This document shows, one piece after another, positions 1-9,900 of a DNA stretch of 64,000 bases. The position numbers and the translations under genes are program-made. The stretch is from positions 1-64,000 of the forward strand of contig CASERN010000008.1 of assembly GCA_949290355.1 (NCBI GenBank), read 5' to 3'. The first letter of the stretch is position 1, and each line of letters begins with the position of its first letter. The DNA is from an uncultured bacterium (GTDB lineage Bacteria > Cyanobacteriota > Vampirovibrionia > Gastranaerophilales > Gastranaerophilaceae). The notes under the pieces are model-generated. The model did no database searches. It had not been told where the DNA came from and worked only from the letters and a program-made list of their open reading frames with translations.

Positions 1-129
1 CAGATTCTCTACATATTACTCACCCGTCCGCCACTTTCCTCTCTAGCAAGCTAGAGATTCTCGTTCGACTTGCATGTATGAAGCACGCCGCCAGCGTTCG
101 TCCTGAGCCAGGATCAAACTCTCCATTGT
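1..129 (-). rRNA. rrs: 16S ribosomal RNA, 5' end only
   Basis: The reverse complement carries the universal 16S 5' segment. The 27F primer site AGAGTTTGATCCTGGCTCAG lies at 103-122, followed by the conserved GACGAACGCTGGCGGCGTGC and TGCAAGTCGAACG, the variable V1 loop, and GTGGCGGACGGGTGAGTAA. Placing E. coli position 8 at base 122 puts the mature 5' end near 129. The gene continues off the left edge, so only about 8% is present. The sequence would place the organism by database comparison. Seen directly; very sure. Confidence 0.98.
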
Positions 130-256
130 CAGAAAGTTATGATTCTCTGTTCTTTCGAACAGTTTCTCGCTCATTACATTCGCAAAGCTTTTGCTTCGCG
201 TGTCCTTATCATTTGTTTTTAGAATTAACAAAGTATTGTTTGTTTCAGCTATTCTG

Positions 257-269
257 TTGTCAAAGTACA
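257..269 (-). promoter_or_regulatory. boxA-like antitermination motif in rRNA leader
   Basis: On the minus strand the leader reads TGTACTTTGACAA, close to the rrn boxA consensus TGCTCTTTAACAA bound by the NusB/S10 antitermination complex. It lies about 130 nt before the mature 16S 5' end and downstream of the predicted promoter, which is where boxA is expected. The identification rests on motif similarity and position only. Confidence 0.55.
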
Positions 270-401
270 TTCTTTTAAAATCTTCAGCCACTCATTTCTG
301 AGCTCTGCATAAGCAGACGAATCAACTTGGGGCTTACTATTTACTTTCTTTTAAGATCAGATGCTTTATGCTATTCTTTGCTAGTGTCATCTGCATCTCT
401 T

Positions 402-429
402 ATCTTATATCATCAATTTTTTTTGTCAA
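402..429 (-). promoter_or_regulatory. Putative rRNA operon promoter
   Basis: On the minus strand there is a perfect -35 TTGACA (424-429), a 16-bp spacer and a -10 TAAGAT (402-407). Transcription would start near 395 and give a leader of about 265 nt before 16S. An overlapping TATAAG at 404-409 is an alternative -10 with a shorter 14-bp spacer. The AT-rich spacer suits a strong rRNA promoter. Confidence 0.55.
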
Positions 430-760
430 GTACTTATTTTTAATTTCTTAAAATTTCTTAACTTGTCTTGATTTTTTGAAAGTTCACTGTGCACTGAGCA
501 CGTCTCTAATTGTATGCAAAAGAAATTTTAAAGTCAAGCACTTCTTTTCATGTTTTTTTAACTCATTTTTTTTAATTTCCCCAAAACCATTATAAATAGT
601 GGACATCAAAGCTTAATATTTTTTAATATTTATTTAATTAACACTTTTTTTGACGATATTTATAATAAAAAGTTTCTTATATTTCTCATTTTTTTGAATG
701 AGTACTTTTTATTTTCCATAATATATACTTTATTTATAAGTTTATATAAGGAGAAATAGC
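430..760. other. Intergenic region between rRNA promoter and 761 gene
   Basis: This is about 330 bp of very AT-rich DNA with no ORF that looks coding on either strand. The only features seen are a short dyad GTGCACTGAGCAC near 487-499, T-rich runs, and the Shine-Dalgarno AAGGAGA (748-754) of the following gene. Upstream control elements for the divergent rRNA operon could lie here, but none is recognisable. Confidence 0.5.
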
Positions 761-1186
761 ATGAAAAAAACTTTAAAAAATTGTATTTTATCATTATCAA
801 TTCTTGTAGCATGCTCTTGTGCAGCTTTTGCTGATGGAAATGCTTTCACACCATTGAACTTTAGCGACAACAATTATAGTCAGCCTATTAAAACATCAGC
901 TGTAAGTACTCAACCAGTAAGTGTTCAATCTACAAAAACTACAATCAACAGTGATGAACCTGCAGGGAACGCTAAAATGCAAAATGCAATAATTCAGTTG
1001 GATAATGCTCAAGTAGATGTTAGAAATGAACTTTTAAATTATAAATCAAAATATTCTGATGTAGATGCTCAATATACAGCAGTTAAAGCTGAAAGAAAAG
1101 CTCTTGATAAACAAATTAAATCACTTGAAAAAAGAATCAAAAAAATTGATAAACAAAAAGAAAACATCAGAAAGAACATGATTTAA
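761..1186 (+). CDS. Small exported coiled-coil protein
   Basis: This 141-residue protein begins with a clear export signal: KK at residues 2-3 and a hydrophobic core to about residue 20. The end of the signal is ambiguous. AFA-D (residues 22-25) fits signal peptidase I, while LVAC (15-18) fits a lipobox with Cys18. Residues 30-65 are Ser/Thr/Asn-rich linker. Residues 70-140 are highly charged, with heptad-like spacing predicting a coiled coil. AAGGAGA lies 6 nt before the ATG, and a strong terminator follows. It is monocistronic. It is probably a periplasmic or lipid-anchored structural protein; no family was recognised. Confidence 0.8.
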   Translation: MKKTLKNCILSLSILVACSCAAFADGNAFTPLNFSDNNYSQPIKTSAVSTQPVSVQSTKTTINSDEPAGNAKMQNAIIQLDNAQVDVRNELLNYKSKYSDVDAQYTAVKAERKALDKQIKSLEKRIKKIDKQKENIRKNMI

Positions 1187-1210
1187 TAGGGAACAAAATA
1201 TATTTAACAA

Positions 1211-1243
1211 AAAAAATGTCTGTTTATTACAGACATTTTTTTT
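1211..1243. terminator. Bidirectional rho-independent terminator
   Basis: A 12-bp stem (1211-1222 with 1230-1241) has a 7-nt loop and T-runs on both sides. It ends the gene at 761-1186. The A-run on its left makes it work in reverse for the convergent transglycosylase gene ending at 1254. Confidence 0.85.
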
Positions 1244-1253
1244 GAGCATGCTT

Positions 1254-3242
1254 TTAATTATTACCATTATATAATCTAATGTAATTCCAATAAGTAGCAA
1301 AAACTTTTTTTACATAATTTTTAGTTTCCGGATATGGAATTTGCTCTACAAATTCATCTGTATCATTATAGTGCAACGATGTTTTCCATCTTTGAATAGA
1401 TCCTATTCCACCATTATATGCAGCTACTGAAGATATATCATAACCTTCTAAATTATTTCTTAAAAATTCATAATAATAATTTCCCAATTTGATATTTTTA
1501 TATGGATTAAATAATGCTTCTGGCAAATCCATGCCAAGTTTATATTTATTATTGATTTCATTAGCAGTAATAGGCATCAACTGCATTAGCCCTCTTGCTC
1601 CTGCCAAACTTTGAGCTAGTGGGTCAAAATAGCTTTCTTCCCTTGCTAATGCAAGCATTAAAGGTGGATTGTTCCCAGTCTCTGATGCATATTTATATAT
1701 ATAATCATAATATTGCACTGGATAAATTAATCTCCACCTAAGATCATATTTATCAGGCTTATCTTTTAATTTTTCCATGGCATCTCGAGCAATAAGCATG
1801 CTATGAGAATAATCTCCTTTTTTATAAAGAGCCCAACTTTTTATAAAATCATCGTCTCCTGCAATTTCATTAACGATATCATAATCTTTTAAATCAACTA
1901 ATTTAACAATTATATTATTTCTAGTATATTTATATGGATAAAGAACAGGTTTTGGATTGATATAACTTGTAATTAAAGGGTTATTTAATCGTCTTAATTT
2001 CAAGTATGCCCTGTATGCGTAATAAGAATCAGGATATCTATCAATTACTCCTTTATAGTAATTTGTATATTCCTCATAGTTATTTGTTTTTTCTGAAATT
2101 TTTCCAAGCCAAAACATGACCATTGGAGATGAATTTACGTCTGGGAATTTTCGCAAATGATCCATGCCTATTTTTTTTGCATTCACATAGTCATGTGCTT
2201 TTATTTTTGCAAAAAATATGTTAGACAGAGCATCTGCAGAAAATCTTCCATGCGGATATTTTAAATACAAATTGCTATAGCATGCTGCTTTATCTTTTTG
2301 TAAAACATTTTGGCATTTCAAACTCATTAAATAATCTCGCCCTTTTCCATTAGAAATAGACAAAAGACGTTCTATAGATTTTGATTTTTCCGTCGACAAT
2401 GTATTATAAATATCTATTGCAGCAATTATGTCATCGTCTTTTACATATTGAGAACGTTTTTGCAAACCATTTTCTGTCAGGAATTTTGCTCTTTGAAAAT
2501 CTTTTAATGCATAAGAGATTTTTACATCCAAAGCCCAGCTTTCATTAGTATCAGATTTTCTTACAAGTTCTTTTGCCTTTGAATATTCTCCAAATAAATA
2601 ACATGTATTAGCCATTAATAAATAATCATCTTTTGATATATCTTGAGTAAAATCAAGCCAATTATTTACAGCACCCATGGCATGTGTCCCAGATGGCGCT
2701 TTTTTTAAATAATGACGAAAACAGTTTTGCACATCATCCTTTACAGAATTAGGAATAAATTTTGAAGACTCATATTTATTTTTCAAAATTACTCCTAAAT
2801 AATATTCAGAAGCAATTGCATAGTCAGTATTTGGATGATTATGTATAATGTTTTCGAAATATTTTTTAGCAACTGCCGGTTTATTTTCTACAAGCTTTTG
2901 TCCTGCAAGATACCTTGAACGAAGGCTTAAAGGGTGATTAGGGTAATTATTAAATAATACTTCATATTGTTTTAATTCAGACTTATCATCCCCAAGCATT
3001 CGAGCACATTCTGCTCTATGGTAAACTGCTATAGGTTTTAAATTAGAAAATAAAGTAACCTTCGAAAAAAGGTAATATGCATTTTGGTAATCACCTTTCT
3101 TGTAATCATCTAGAGCTGCTGAATAAATTTGATTAGTTTTTTCTTGCGGTTGATACAAAAAACAACTCAAACCACCTATAACAAATATAAATACAGCTAT
3201 AGATCCAACTGCTACTCTCTTTTTCATATCCCAATATAACAT
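1254..3242 (-). CDS. slt: Membrane-anchored soluble-type lytic murein transglycosylase
   Basis: The 662-residue protein cleaves the MurNAc-GlcNAc bond of peptidoglycan, releasing 1,6-anhydro-MurNAc. An N-terminal membrane anchor (about residues 10-30) is followed by about 470 residues of TPR-like helical repeats, the Slt70 superhelix type. The C-terminal SLT domain starts near residue 525. The motif AREESYF matches the family ARQES motif, giving catalytic Glu536, and GARGLMQLMP and AAYNGG are the other family signatures. Two starts are possible, ATG at 3242 or the in-frame ATG at 3227 (MKKRVAVG), neither with a good ribosome-binding site. It is convergent with the 761 gene and divergent from manC. 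Confidence 0.93.
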   Translation of the reverse strand: MLYWDMKKRVAVGSIAVFIFVIGGLSCFLYQPQEKTNQIYSAALDDYKKGDYQNAYYLFSKVTLFSNLKPIAVYHRAECARMLGDDKSELKQYEVLFNNYPNHPLSLRSRYLAGQKLVENKPAVAKKYFENIIHNHPNTDYAIASEYYLGVILKNKYESSKFIPNSVKDDVQNCFRHYLKKAPSGTHAMGAVNNWLDFTQDISKDDYLLMANTCYLFGEYSKAKELVRKSDTNESWALDVKISYALKDFQRAKFLTENGLQKRSQYVKDDDIIAAIDIYNTLSTEKSKSIERLLSISNGKGRDYLMSLKCQNVLQKDKAACYSNLYLKYPHGRFSADALSNIFFAKIKAHDYVNAKKIGMDHLRKFPDVNSSPMVMFWLGKISEKTNNYEEYTNYYKGVIDRYPDSYYAYRAYLKLRRLNNPLITSYINPKPVLYPYKYTRNNIIVKLVDLKDYDIVNEIAGDDDFIKSWALYKKGDYSHSMLIARDAMEKLKDKPDKYDLRWRLIYPVQYYDYIYKYASETGNNPPLMLALAREESYFDPLAQSLAGARGLMQLMPITANEINNKYKLGMDLPEALFNPYKNIKLGNYYYEFLRNNLEGYDISSVAAYNGGIGSIQRWKTSLHYNDTDEFVEQIPYPETKNYVKKVFATYWNYIRLYNGNN

Positions 3243-3389
3243 TCTACCAATAAAATAACAGAAAATTTGATATTATTCAAGAGAATTAAAAAATTCTTTT
3301 ACCTAAAAGGTTAAAATATAATACATACAACTAAAAATATTCCATGTTTATAATATAATTAAGTTAATAATAATATATTTGGAGGTTAA

Positions 3390-4778
3390 ATGTTCGGAAT
3401 AATATTAGCTGGAGGTTCTGGCAGCAGGTTGTGGCCATTATCAAGAGAGTTGTATCCTAAACAACTTTTAAACCTTAATTCAGAAAAAAGTCTTTTGCAG
3501 TCAACTTTTGAAAGATTAAAATGTTGCATGCCTGACAATAAAATTATCAGTATAACAAACACAAAACATACATCGAATGTAAAAATGCAATTAGGGGAGC
3601 TTACTGATAATCCGGTTGTACTCTCTGAGCCTGTAGCTAAAAATACAGCTCCTGCAATCGTTCTTGCAACTAAATTTATAATGCAAAAATTTGACTCAGA
3701 TCCTGTAATAATAGTTGTTCCATCCGATCATTTAATTAAGGATAATCAAAAATTTCTTTCAACCGTAAAAAAGGGAGAAAAATTAGCAGAAGACGGATAT
3801 ATCGTTACTTTTGGTATTCAACCTAACTATCCGGAAACTGGATATGGATATATTAATACCGATGAAAAACTTGAAAGCGGATATAAAGTTAAAAAATTTG
3901 TAGAAAAACCTGATTTTGAAACTGCAAAACAATATTTAAAAGACGGAAATTATTTTTGGAACAGCGGAATATTCATGTTTAAAGCTTCTACTTTATTAAA
4001 TGAAACTGAAAAGCATGCTGCTGATATCGCAAAAATTGCAAATGAATTTGATTTTACACAAAGTGAGGAAATTCCTTTTGTTAATTTTGATAAAATGCCA
4101 AGCATTTCAATAGATTATGCTATTATGGAAAAATCAGATAAAATTGCACTTGTAAAACTTGAAAGTGATTGGAATGATCTAGGGTCATGGCAGTCTATTT
4201 ATGATATTAGTCCAAAAGATGAAAATGGAAATGTTTTTATTGGGCATGTGCTTGACAAAGATTCAAAAAATTCTTTTGTATATGCATCATCAAAACTAGT
4301 TACAACAATTGGGCTTGAAGATACTGTAATTGTTGAAACAGAAGATGCAATATTAGCTTGTAAAAAAGATAAAACTCAAGATGTAAAGCATATTTATGAA
4401 ACATTAAAAAAACAAAATGATAATACACATCTTGTACACAAAACTGTTTATCGTCCTTGGGGATTTTACACTGTCATCGCTCAAGGACAAGGATTCTTGA
4501 CAAAAATAATACATGTAAACCCAGGGCAAAAGCTTTCTGTCCAATCTCACAACTTTAGAAGTGAACATTGGGTAATTTTATCAGGAACAGCCAAAGTTGT
4601 TTTAGAAGGAAAAGAATTGATTTTATCACCAGGACATAGTGTAGATATTCCTCTAAAAGCGATTCACTCTTTACAAAATCCATATAAAGAAGACATCGAA
4701 ATTATAGAAGTGCAAAAGGGCGATCCTTTGATAGAAGAAGATATTATACGTTATGAAGACATGTATGGTCGAGTATAG
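3390..4778 (+). CDS. manC: Mannose-1-phosphate guanylyltransferase / mannose-6-phosphate isomerase
   Basis: This 462-residue bifunctional type II PMI enzyme makes GDP-mannose for surface polysaccharides. The N-terminal nucleotidyltransferase domain has the signature GGSGSRLWPLSRELYPKQLL near residue 8. VPSDH (about 110), the FVEKP segment and NSGIF follow as in the family. The C-terminal cupin carries GQKLSVQSHNFRSEHW and supplies the isomerase activity. GGAGG lies 4 nt before the ATG, and TATAAT at 3349-3354 is a possible -10. Its 3' end overlaps the convergent gene at 4744 by 35 nt. Glycan genes near 61-62 kb would be logical consumers of GDP-sugars. Confidence 0.95.
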   Translation: MFGIILAGGSGSRLWPLSRELYPKQLLNLNSEKSLLQSTFERLKCCMPDNKIISITNTKHTSNVKMQLGELTDNPVVLSEPVAKNTAPAIVLATKFIMQKFDSDPVIIVVPSDHLIKDNQKFLSTVKKGEKLAEDGYIVTFGIQPNYPETGYGYINTDEKLESGYKVKKFVEKPDFETAKQYLKDGNYFWNSGIFMFKASTLLNETEKHAADIAKIANEFDFTQSEEIPFVNFDKMPSISIDYAIMEKSDKIALVKLESDWNDLGSWQSIYDISPKDENGNVFIGHVLDKDSKNSFVYASSKLVTTIGLEDTVIVETEDAILACKKDKTQDVKHIYETLKKQNDNTHLVHKTVYRPWGFYTVIAQGQGFLTKIIHVNPGQKLSVQSHNFRSEHWVILSGTAKVVLEGKELILSPGHSVDIPLKAIHSLQNPYKEDIEIIEVQKGDPLIEEDIIRYEDMYGRV

Positions 4779-5556
4779 TTTTTAATTCCATGTAATATCC
4801 TTCGTTTAGCAATTTGTTAAACATTTTAGTAATATTTGGAGAAATTGCTTCAACCCATGCCTTATCAAGGTACAATCCTTCTACATACCTTGCAAAAAGT
4901 TCGCATGGCTTTTCATAGTATTTTTTGTATCTGTTTATTCTAGCAGAAATTCGTGATTGTTTTTTTTGCAGAGAATGAAGTCTTATATATGCAGCAAATG
5001 CCTCTGGCATATCACAAAAATCTTTTTCTATATTATCTATTGTATAAAGTTTTGTTGTTTTTTTAAAAAAGCCTCTTTCTATCAATTTTACCCTATCATA
5101 TCGCAATAAATAACGAGCATTCGAATGTCTGATGTATTTATCAAACTCTTTAAATTTCTTTGATCGCATAAATTTTGGATAATAAAGCTTTATAATTTTT
5201 TCACAATCTTTTATTTTAGCTTTTACTCTTTCCTTATGTTCTAAAAGCCTTATACAAGCAGAATTTTTATCAACAAAATTAGTAACTTGAATTAATTCTT
5301 CAACATACTTTTCCGCATTTTCTCCAAAAACAGATGATAAAGTACCACCCGTCTTATTCATATCAGGTTCAATTTTTGAATGTATATAATGAGCAAATTC
5401 ATGAAGCAAAGTAGGAATAAATCTGTCTTCAGAAATATTTTTGGAAATATCAATACGATTGTTCAAAAAAAATCCCTGATGACCTCTTGCTTTCGTAGTT
5501 GTATGAACTGACAAACCTATAGATTTTAAATATTTTACAAGCTCTTTTTTATCCAT
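4744..5556 (-). CDS. Zincin-like HExxH putative metallopeptidase
   Basis: This 270-residue protein has LLHEFAHYIHS, giving H52-E53-x-x-H56 on a predicted helix, the signature of a zinc peptidase active site. Upstream residues resemble the short beta-rich front end of ImmA/IrrE-type or SprT-like peptidases. The rest is Lys/Arg/Tyr-rich and helical. No signal peptide is visible, so it is probably cytosolic. It is the last gene of a minus-strand run (giant coiled-coil, glcD, this gene), 16 nt after glcD. Its stop lies inside the manC 3' end. The motif is seen; peptidase activity and substrate are inferred. The third zinc ligand is not obvious. Confidence 0.72.
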   Translation of the reverse strand: MDKKELVKYLKSIGLSVHTTTKARGHQGFFLNNRIDISKNISEDRFIPTLLHEFAHYIHSKIEPDMNKTGGTLSSVFGENAEKYVEELIQVTNFVDKNSACIRLLEHKERVKAKIKDCEKIIKLYYPKFMRSKKFKEFDKYIRHSNARYLLRYDRVKLIERGFFKKTTKLYTIDNIEKDFCDMPEAFAAYIRLHSLQKKQSRISARINRYKKYYEKPCELFARYVEGLYLDKAWVEAISPNITKMFNKLLNEGYYMELKTILDHTCLHNV

Positions 5557-5572
5557 ATTTCAAACTTATTTT

Positions 5573-6964
5573 TTAAAAAATTTTGTAAGGATTCAAAATA
5601 TTATTTGGATCAAAAGTTGCTTTGATCCTGCGCATATAATCCAAAGCAACAGAATTAATTACTTTACTGATATGGTCCCTTTTTTCTATTCCTATGCCAT
5701 GCTCTCCCGATAATATCCCTCCCAATTTTGCAGTTAGAGAATATATTTCAGCTTTTGCAAGTTTAAACCGTTTATATTCATTTTCATCATTATAATCTAT
5801 TGGGATTTGAGGATGTACACTGCCATCTCCAACATGTCCGACCATACAAACTGTTAAATTATATTTTTCACAAATTCCGCGTATACCAAGTACCAAAGCT
5901 TCTAATTTTTCTCTTGGTACAATTAAATCATCAGTTGTAACATTTGGCTTTAATTTTGCACATGCCCCCATTGAGGAACGTCTGGCTGTCCAAATTCTAT
6001 TATATTCTTCTTCGTTATGAGATATTTGGATTTCTGATGCATGACAATCATTTAATATATTTACAATAATATCTTCCTGATACTTCATAGAACAATCAAA
6101 TCCATCTATTTCAATAACCAAAGCAGATTCTTTGTCTATACGCAAATTCGCAGGATAAAATGTCTCAACAGTCTGTATTGCATTTTTATCCATAAAATCT
6201 ATTGTAGATGGATAAATTTGATGTTCAATAATTGAATTGACAGTTGAAACAGCTTCTTTTACTGTATCAAAATATGCCATGATTACTTTTTTACTTTGAG
6301 GCTTTGGAATTAATTTTAAAGTAGCTTCAACAACAATACCTAATGTACCTTCTGATCCGACAAATAGAGTATTCAAATTATAACCTGTTGCATTTTTTAT
6401 TGTATTTGAACCAGTTCTTAAAATTTCACCATCTGCCATGACAACTTTTAAATCTATAACATAATCTTTGGTTGTTCCATACTTAAAAGACTTTGCTCCG
6501 CCTGAGGATTGCGCAATACTTCCTCCGATTGTGGAAACAGCTAAATTTGAAGGATCTGGAGGATAAAAAAGTCCAATTTTTTCAACTTCTCTTTGTAAAT
6601 TACCTAATACAACACCTGGTTCTACAACTGCTGTCATATTCTCTTTACTTATTGATATAATTTTATTCATTTTTGAAAAATTCAAAATTATCCCCCCATG
6701 CTCCACTGCACAAGCACCTACTACATTGGTACCTGCACCACGACAGATAACTGGGGTTTTATATTTATTAGCAAGCTTTACTACCTTCTGAACTTGCTCT
6801 ATATTTTCAACAAATACAACCACATCAGGTATATTATTTTTTTTAATATTTTTCAAATTACTTGCATCTTGAGAATATGCATAGCATTCTTCTAATGAAT
6901 CTAATACATTTTCTTGTGGGATATTCTTTTTCAAATCAGAGATTAAACTATTCTTCATCAACAT
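5573..6964 (-). CDS. glcD: FAD-binding glycolate/D-lactate oxidase, GlcD type
   Basis: This 463-residue member of the VAO/PCMH flavoprotein family oxidises 2-hydroxyacids such as glycolate or D-lactate. The FAD-binding domain shows CRGAGTNVVGACA (about 75) and SSGGAKSFKYGTTKDYV. The C-terminal oxidase domain shows GHVGDGSVHPQ and SGEHGIGIEKRD, which are family signatures. Neither the Fe-S partner GlcF nor GlcE is adjacent. The ATG overlaps the 3' end of the giant coiled-coil gene by 17 nt, implying translational coupling. A second in-frame ATG (6958) is an alternative start. The family is sure; the substrate is unknown. Confidence 0.92.
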   Translation of the reverse strand: MLMKNSLISDLKKNIPQENVLDSLEECYAYSQDASNLKNIKKNNIPDVVVFVENIEQVQKVVKLANKYKTPVICRGAGTNVVGACAVEHGGIILNFSKMNKIISISKENMTAVVEPGVVLGNLQREVEKIGLFYPPDPSNLAVSTIGGSIAQSSGGAKSFKYGTTKDYVIDLKVVMADGEILRTGSNTIKNATGYNLNTLFVGSEGTLGIVVEATLKLIPKPQSKKVIMAYFDTVKEAVSTVNSIIEHQIYPSTIDFMDKNAIQTVETFYPANLRIDKESALVIEIDGFDCSMKYQEDIIVNILNDCHASEIQISHNEEEYNRIWTARRSSMGACAKLKPNVTTDDLIVPREKLEALVLGIRGICEKYNLTVCMVGHVGDGSVHPQIPIDYNDENEYKRFKLAKAEIYSLTAKLGGILSGEHGIGIEKRDHISKVINSVALDYMRRIKATFDPNNILNPYKIF

Positions 6965-9900
6965 ATGATGCCAACTTTTCTATATTTGTACCAAGTCTGG
7001 AGATCAATTTTTCAATTTTATCCACTTTCCTATTTAACATCATATCATCTTTTTCTTCAAGTAGTGATAAAATTTTCTCTAATTTTACTTCTAATCTATC
7101 GATACGTTCTTCTTGCTGCTCAAATTTTGACTCAATATTATTTATAAGCTCTGCTTTATCAGGTAAAGCATCTTTCAACTCAGCTAAATTATCTTTAATT
7201 AATTCAATTTCTGAAGTTTTTTCAGTTATATCTGAAATTTTATCAGTTGTCGAATCTATCCATTCTCCCATATATGTCATAACTGTTTGGAAAACTTTAT
7301 TTGCATTGGCAGATGCCAAGGACATATTTTGGATATTATCAATTTTCTTTTCAATTCTTTCTGTAATTTCTGACTTATCTAAATAATCTATACGATCTTC
7401 TAATTTAAAAATAAGACTATTGAAAGTACTTAATCCGTCATTTAATGTTTTATATGACTCATCAGAAGTCAAAAGAAGCTTATTTGTACGAGTACTTATA
7501 CTAAGAATATCTTCATTTAACTTTTCAATATCACCTTTTAAATCAACTATCTGATCTTGTGTAAGAGAATTTTCAAGCCCCTCTACTGATTTTACAATTT
7601 TTTTAATATCTTCTGAAAAACCTTCAAAATCGCTTCCTGACATATTATTTATTGCCAGTCTTAATTTCGCAATATCTGATTCTACATCCTGCAGAGTGTA
7701 AGAATAACCAAAATCATCATTTGAACTTGCTATTTGTCTTAATTGATTTTGAACTTCTATCAAATTTTGGTTAATTGCATCAGTTTTTTCTTCAACAAAA
7801 TCTTTTATTTCTTCAGTCTCTTCAACAAAGGAAATTTGGTCAACCAAAGAAACAAGGGCATTCATAATAGATTCTTTTATATCTTCTGAATTTTTTTCTA
7901 AATCAACATTATCAAGTTTTAATAAAACATCTCTCAAATATTTATCTATTTGTGCCGCTTTTTCATCAGATGTTACATCGAAAAACTTTCTTTGTTCAAA
8001 AATAAGTTCCTTAATATCTTCTATTTCTTCTTCAAGATCAAATTCCGCACCATCCATAGCTAAAATATCTACTTTTTCATGCAAAGTAGTTAACATTTCA
8101 GATACTTTATCTTCAGTTTGAGATATTCCATTAATTTTTTCGCCAATGCTATTTACGGAATTATTTATATGTTCTTTTAGGTTTTGATGCCTTCTTTCGG
8201 AATTTTCATTTGAATCTTCAATCAAATCCAAGATATCATTATTATCACTAGAAAGCACAAGAACATCCATTTTTTCATGCAAAGTAGTTAACATTTCAGA
8301 TACTTTATCTTCAGTTTGAGATATTCCATTAATTTTTTCGCCAATACTATTTACGGAATTATTTATATGTTCTTTTAGGTTTTGATGCCTTCTTTCGGAA
8401 TTTTCATTTGAATCTTCAATCAAATCCAAGATATCATTATTATCACTAGAAAGCACAAGAACATCCATTTTTTCATGCAATGCATCAATTGATTGTTTAG
8501 CCTCTATTGGTCGATATTTATCTATTGTATTTTCACAAGCATCTTGGATATAATTTTTCAAATCATCACCAAGTGTATTCATCTTCGCAGATAGAACATT
8601 TGTTTGTGTTTCTATTGAATTTTGAGTATTCATAATTGTGTCAAATTTATTTGACATTTCAGCTTTCAATTCTTTAATTTTCTCATTGCTGTCATCATTT
8701 GCAAGTATTATATTCAAATAATCTTTCAAAGCATCTATACCTGATACAAATGATTCTGAAAGAGTTGATTTTAGATCTTTTGTATTCTGATCATAATTAA
8801 CCTTTAAAAGTTCAATATCTGCCTCAATTTTTTCACTTACATAATCTTCAATTACTGAAATTTTATTGAATGTTTCTTTGTATGCTTGTTCTAATTTTGA
8901 TATAGCTTCAGAACCTTGAGCAAATTCTCCGTTTATATCAACAGTAAATTTTACAAAAGATTCTTCCAAATGAGATTTTATTTCAGATAAAATTTTCTCA
9001 TAATCAAATGCAGCAAATTCATCTATTGCAGTTTTTATCGGGTCAAAAGCTCTTATTATCTCTTCTGACTTGTTTTGCAAAGCGTCAACAATATCAGTAT
9101 TTACAAGACCAATTTCCTGTTTCAATCCTGATATTTTTTCTTCTAAATCATGATAAATATCGTTATCATCATTTTCAGCATTATCTTTTATTTCATTTAG
9201 CTGCTGCATTAATGAATTAAATTTATCTTCTACAGATTCCAAATTTTCTTTTATTGAATCAGTAAATCCATTAGATAAAGAGTCATTTAACTTATTTATA
9301 TTATTGATTATATTATCAATACCGGATTCGAAAATAGAAATATTTTCAGTAAATTTTTCATCCGCACTAATTTTAAGAGACTTTAAAACATCACTAATCA
9401 TTGACAATTCAGTCTTAACGTCAGCAATTTCATCCAAAGAGGATGCTATTTTGGCTTCAGTATCAGAATTACTATTTTCTATAATATGAGCAAATTCTGA
9501 AATTTTTCCTTGCAAAAGTTCAAGTTTTCTTTCATAATTTTCTCCGCTATTTACAAGGTCGGCCTCTAAATTTAATAATTTTTCTGTAAGCTTATTATCC
9601 AAATCATTCCTTGCAGAAGTTTCTGCAGCATCCAAATTTGCTATATAAGTTTTTAGAGACTCCGAAATTTCTTCAACACAAGATTTAAAATCCTCACGAG
9701 AAGAAATAATATGATTTGTCAATTCAAGAATTTTTTCTTCATTTTTTTCATCAATTCTTTTCAGAATATTGTCTTTTAATGAAGTCAAATCTTGGATTAA
9801 ACCATCAAACATATCTTTAGCTGATTCAAAATTTCTTCCAAGTTTATTTTCGATATCATTTGATAAAAGTTCAATCTTATCTGATATATTCTGTGCATCA

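Noticed and set aside
43-291. 82-residue ORF on the minus strand at the left end
   Set aside because: It runs through the 16S rRNA 5' end and its leader; the sequence is rRNA, not coding.
430-760. Search for tRNA or small RNA genes in the longest gaps
   Set aside because: No cloverleaf with T-loop GGTTCGAATCC-like sequence or other recognisable RNA was found here or in the other gaps read by eye; a covariance-model scan would be decisive.
6862-7386. 174-residue plus-strand ORF
   Set aside because: Antisense shadow of glcD and the giant coiled-coil gene; composition is Ser/Phe/Ile-rich as expected from reading such a gene backwards, and it has no ribosome-binding site.
8073-8480. Tandem repeat considered as CRISPR or satellite
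   Set aside because: The 198-bp units are in frame, coding, and have no spacers.
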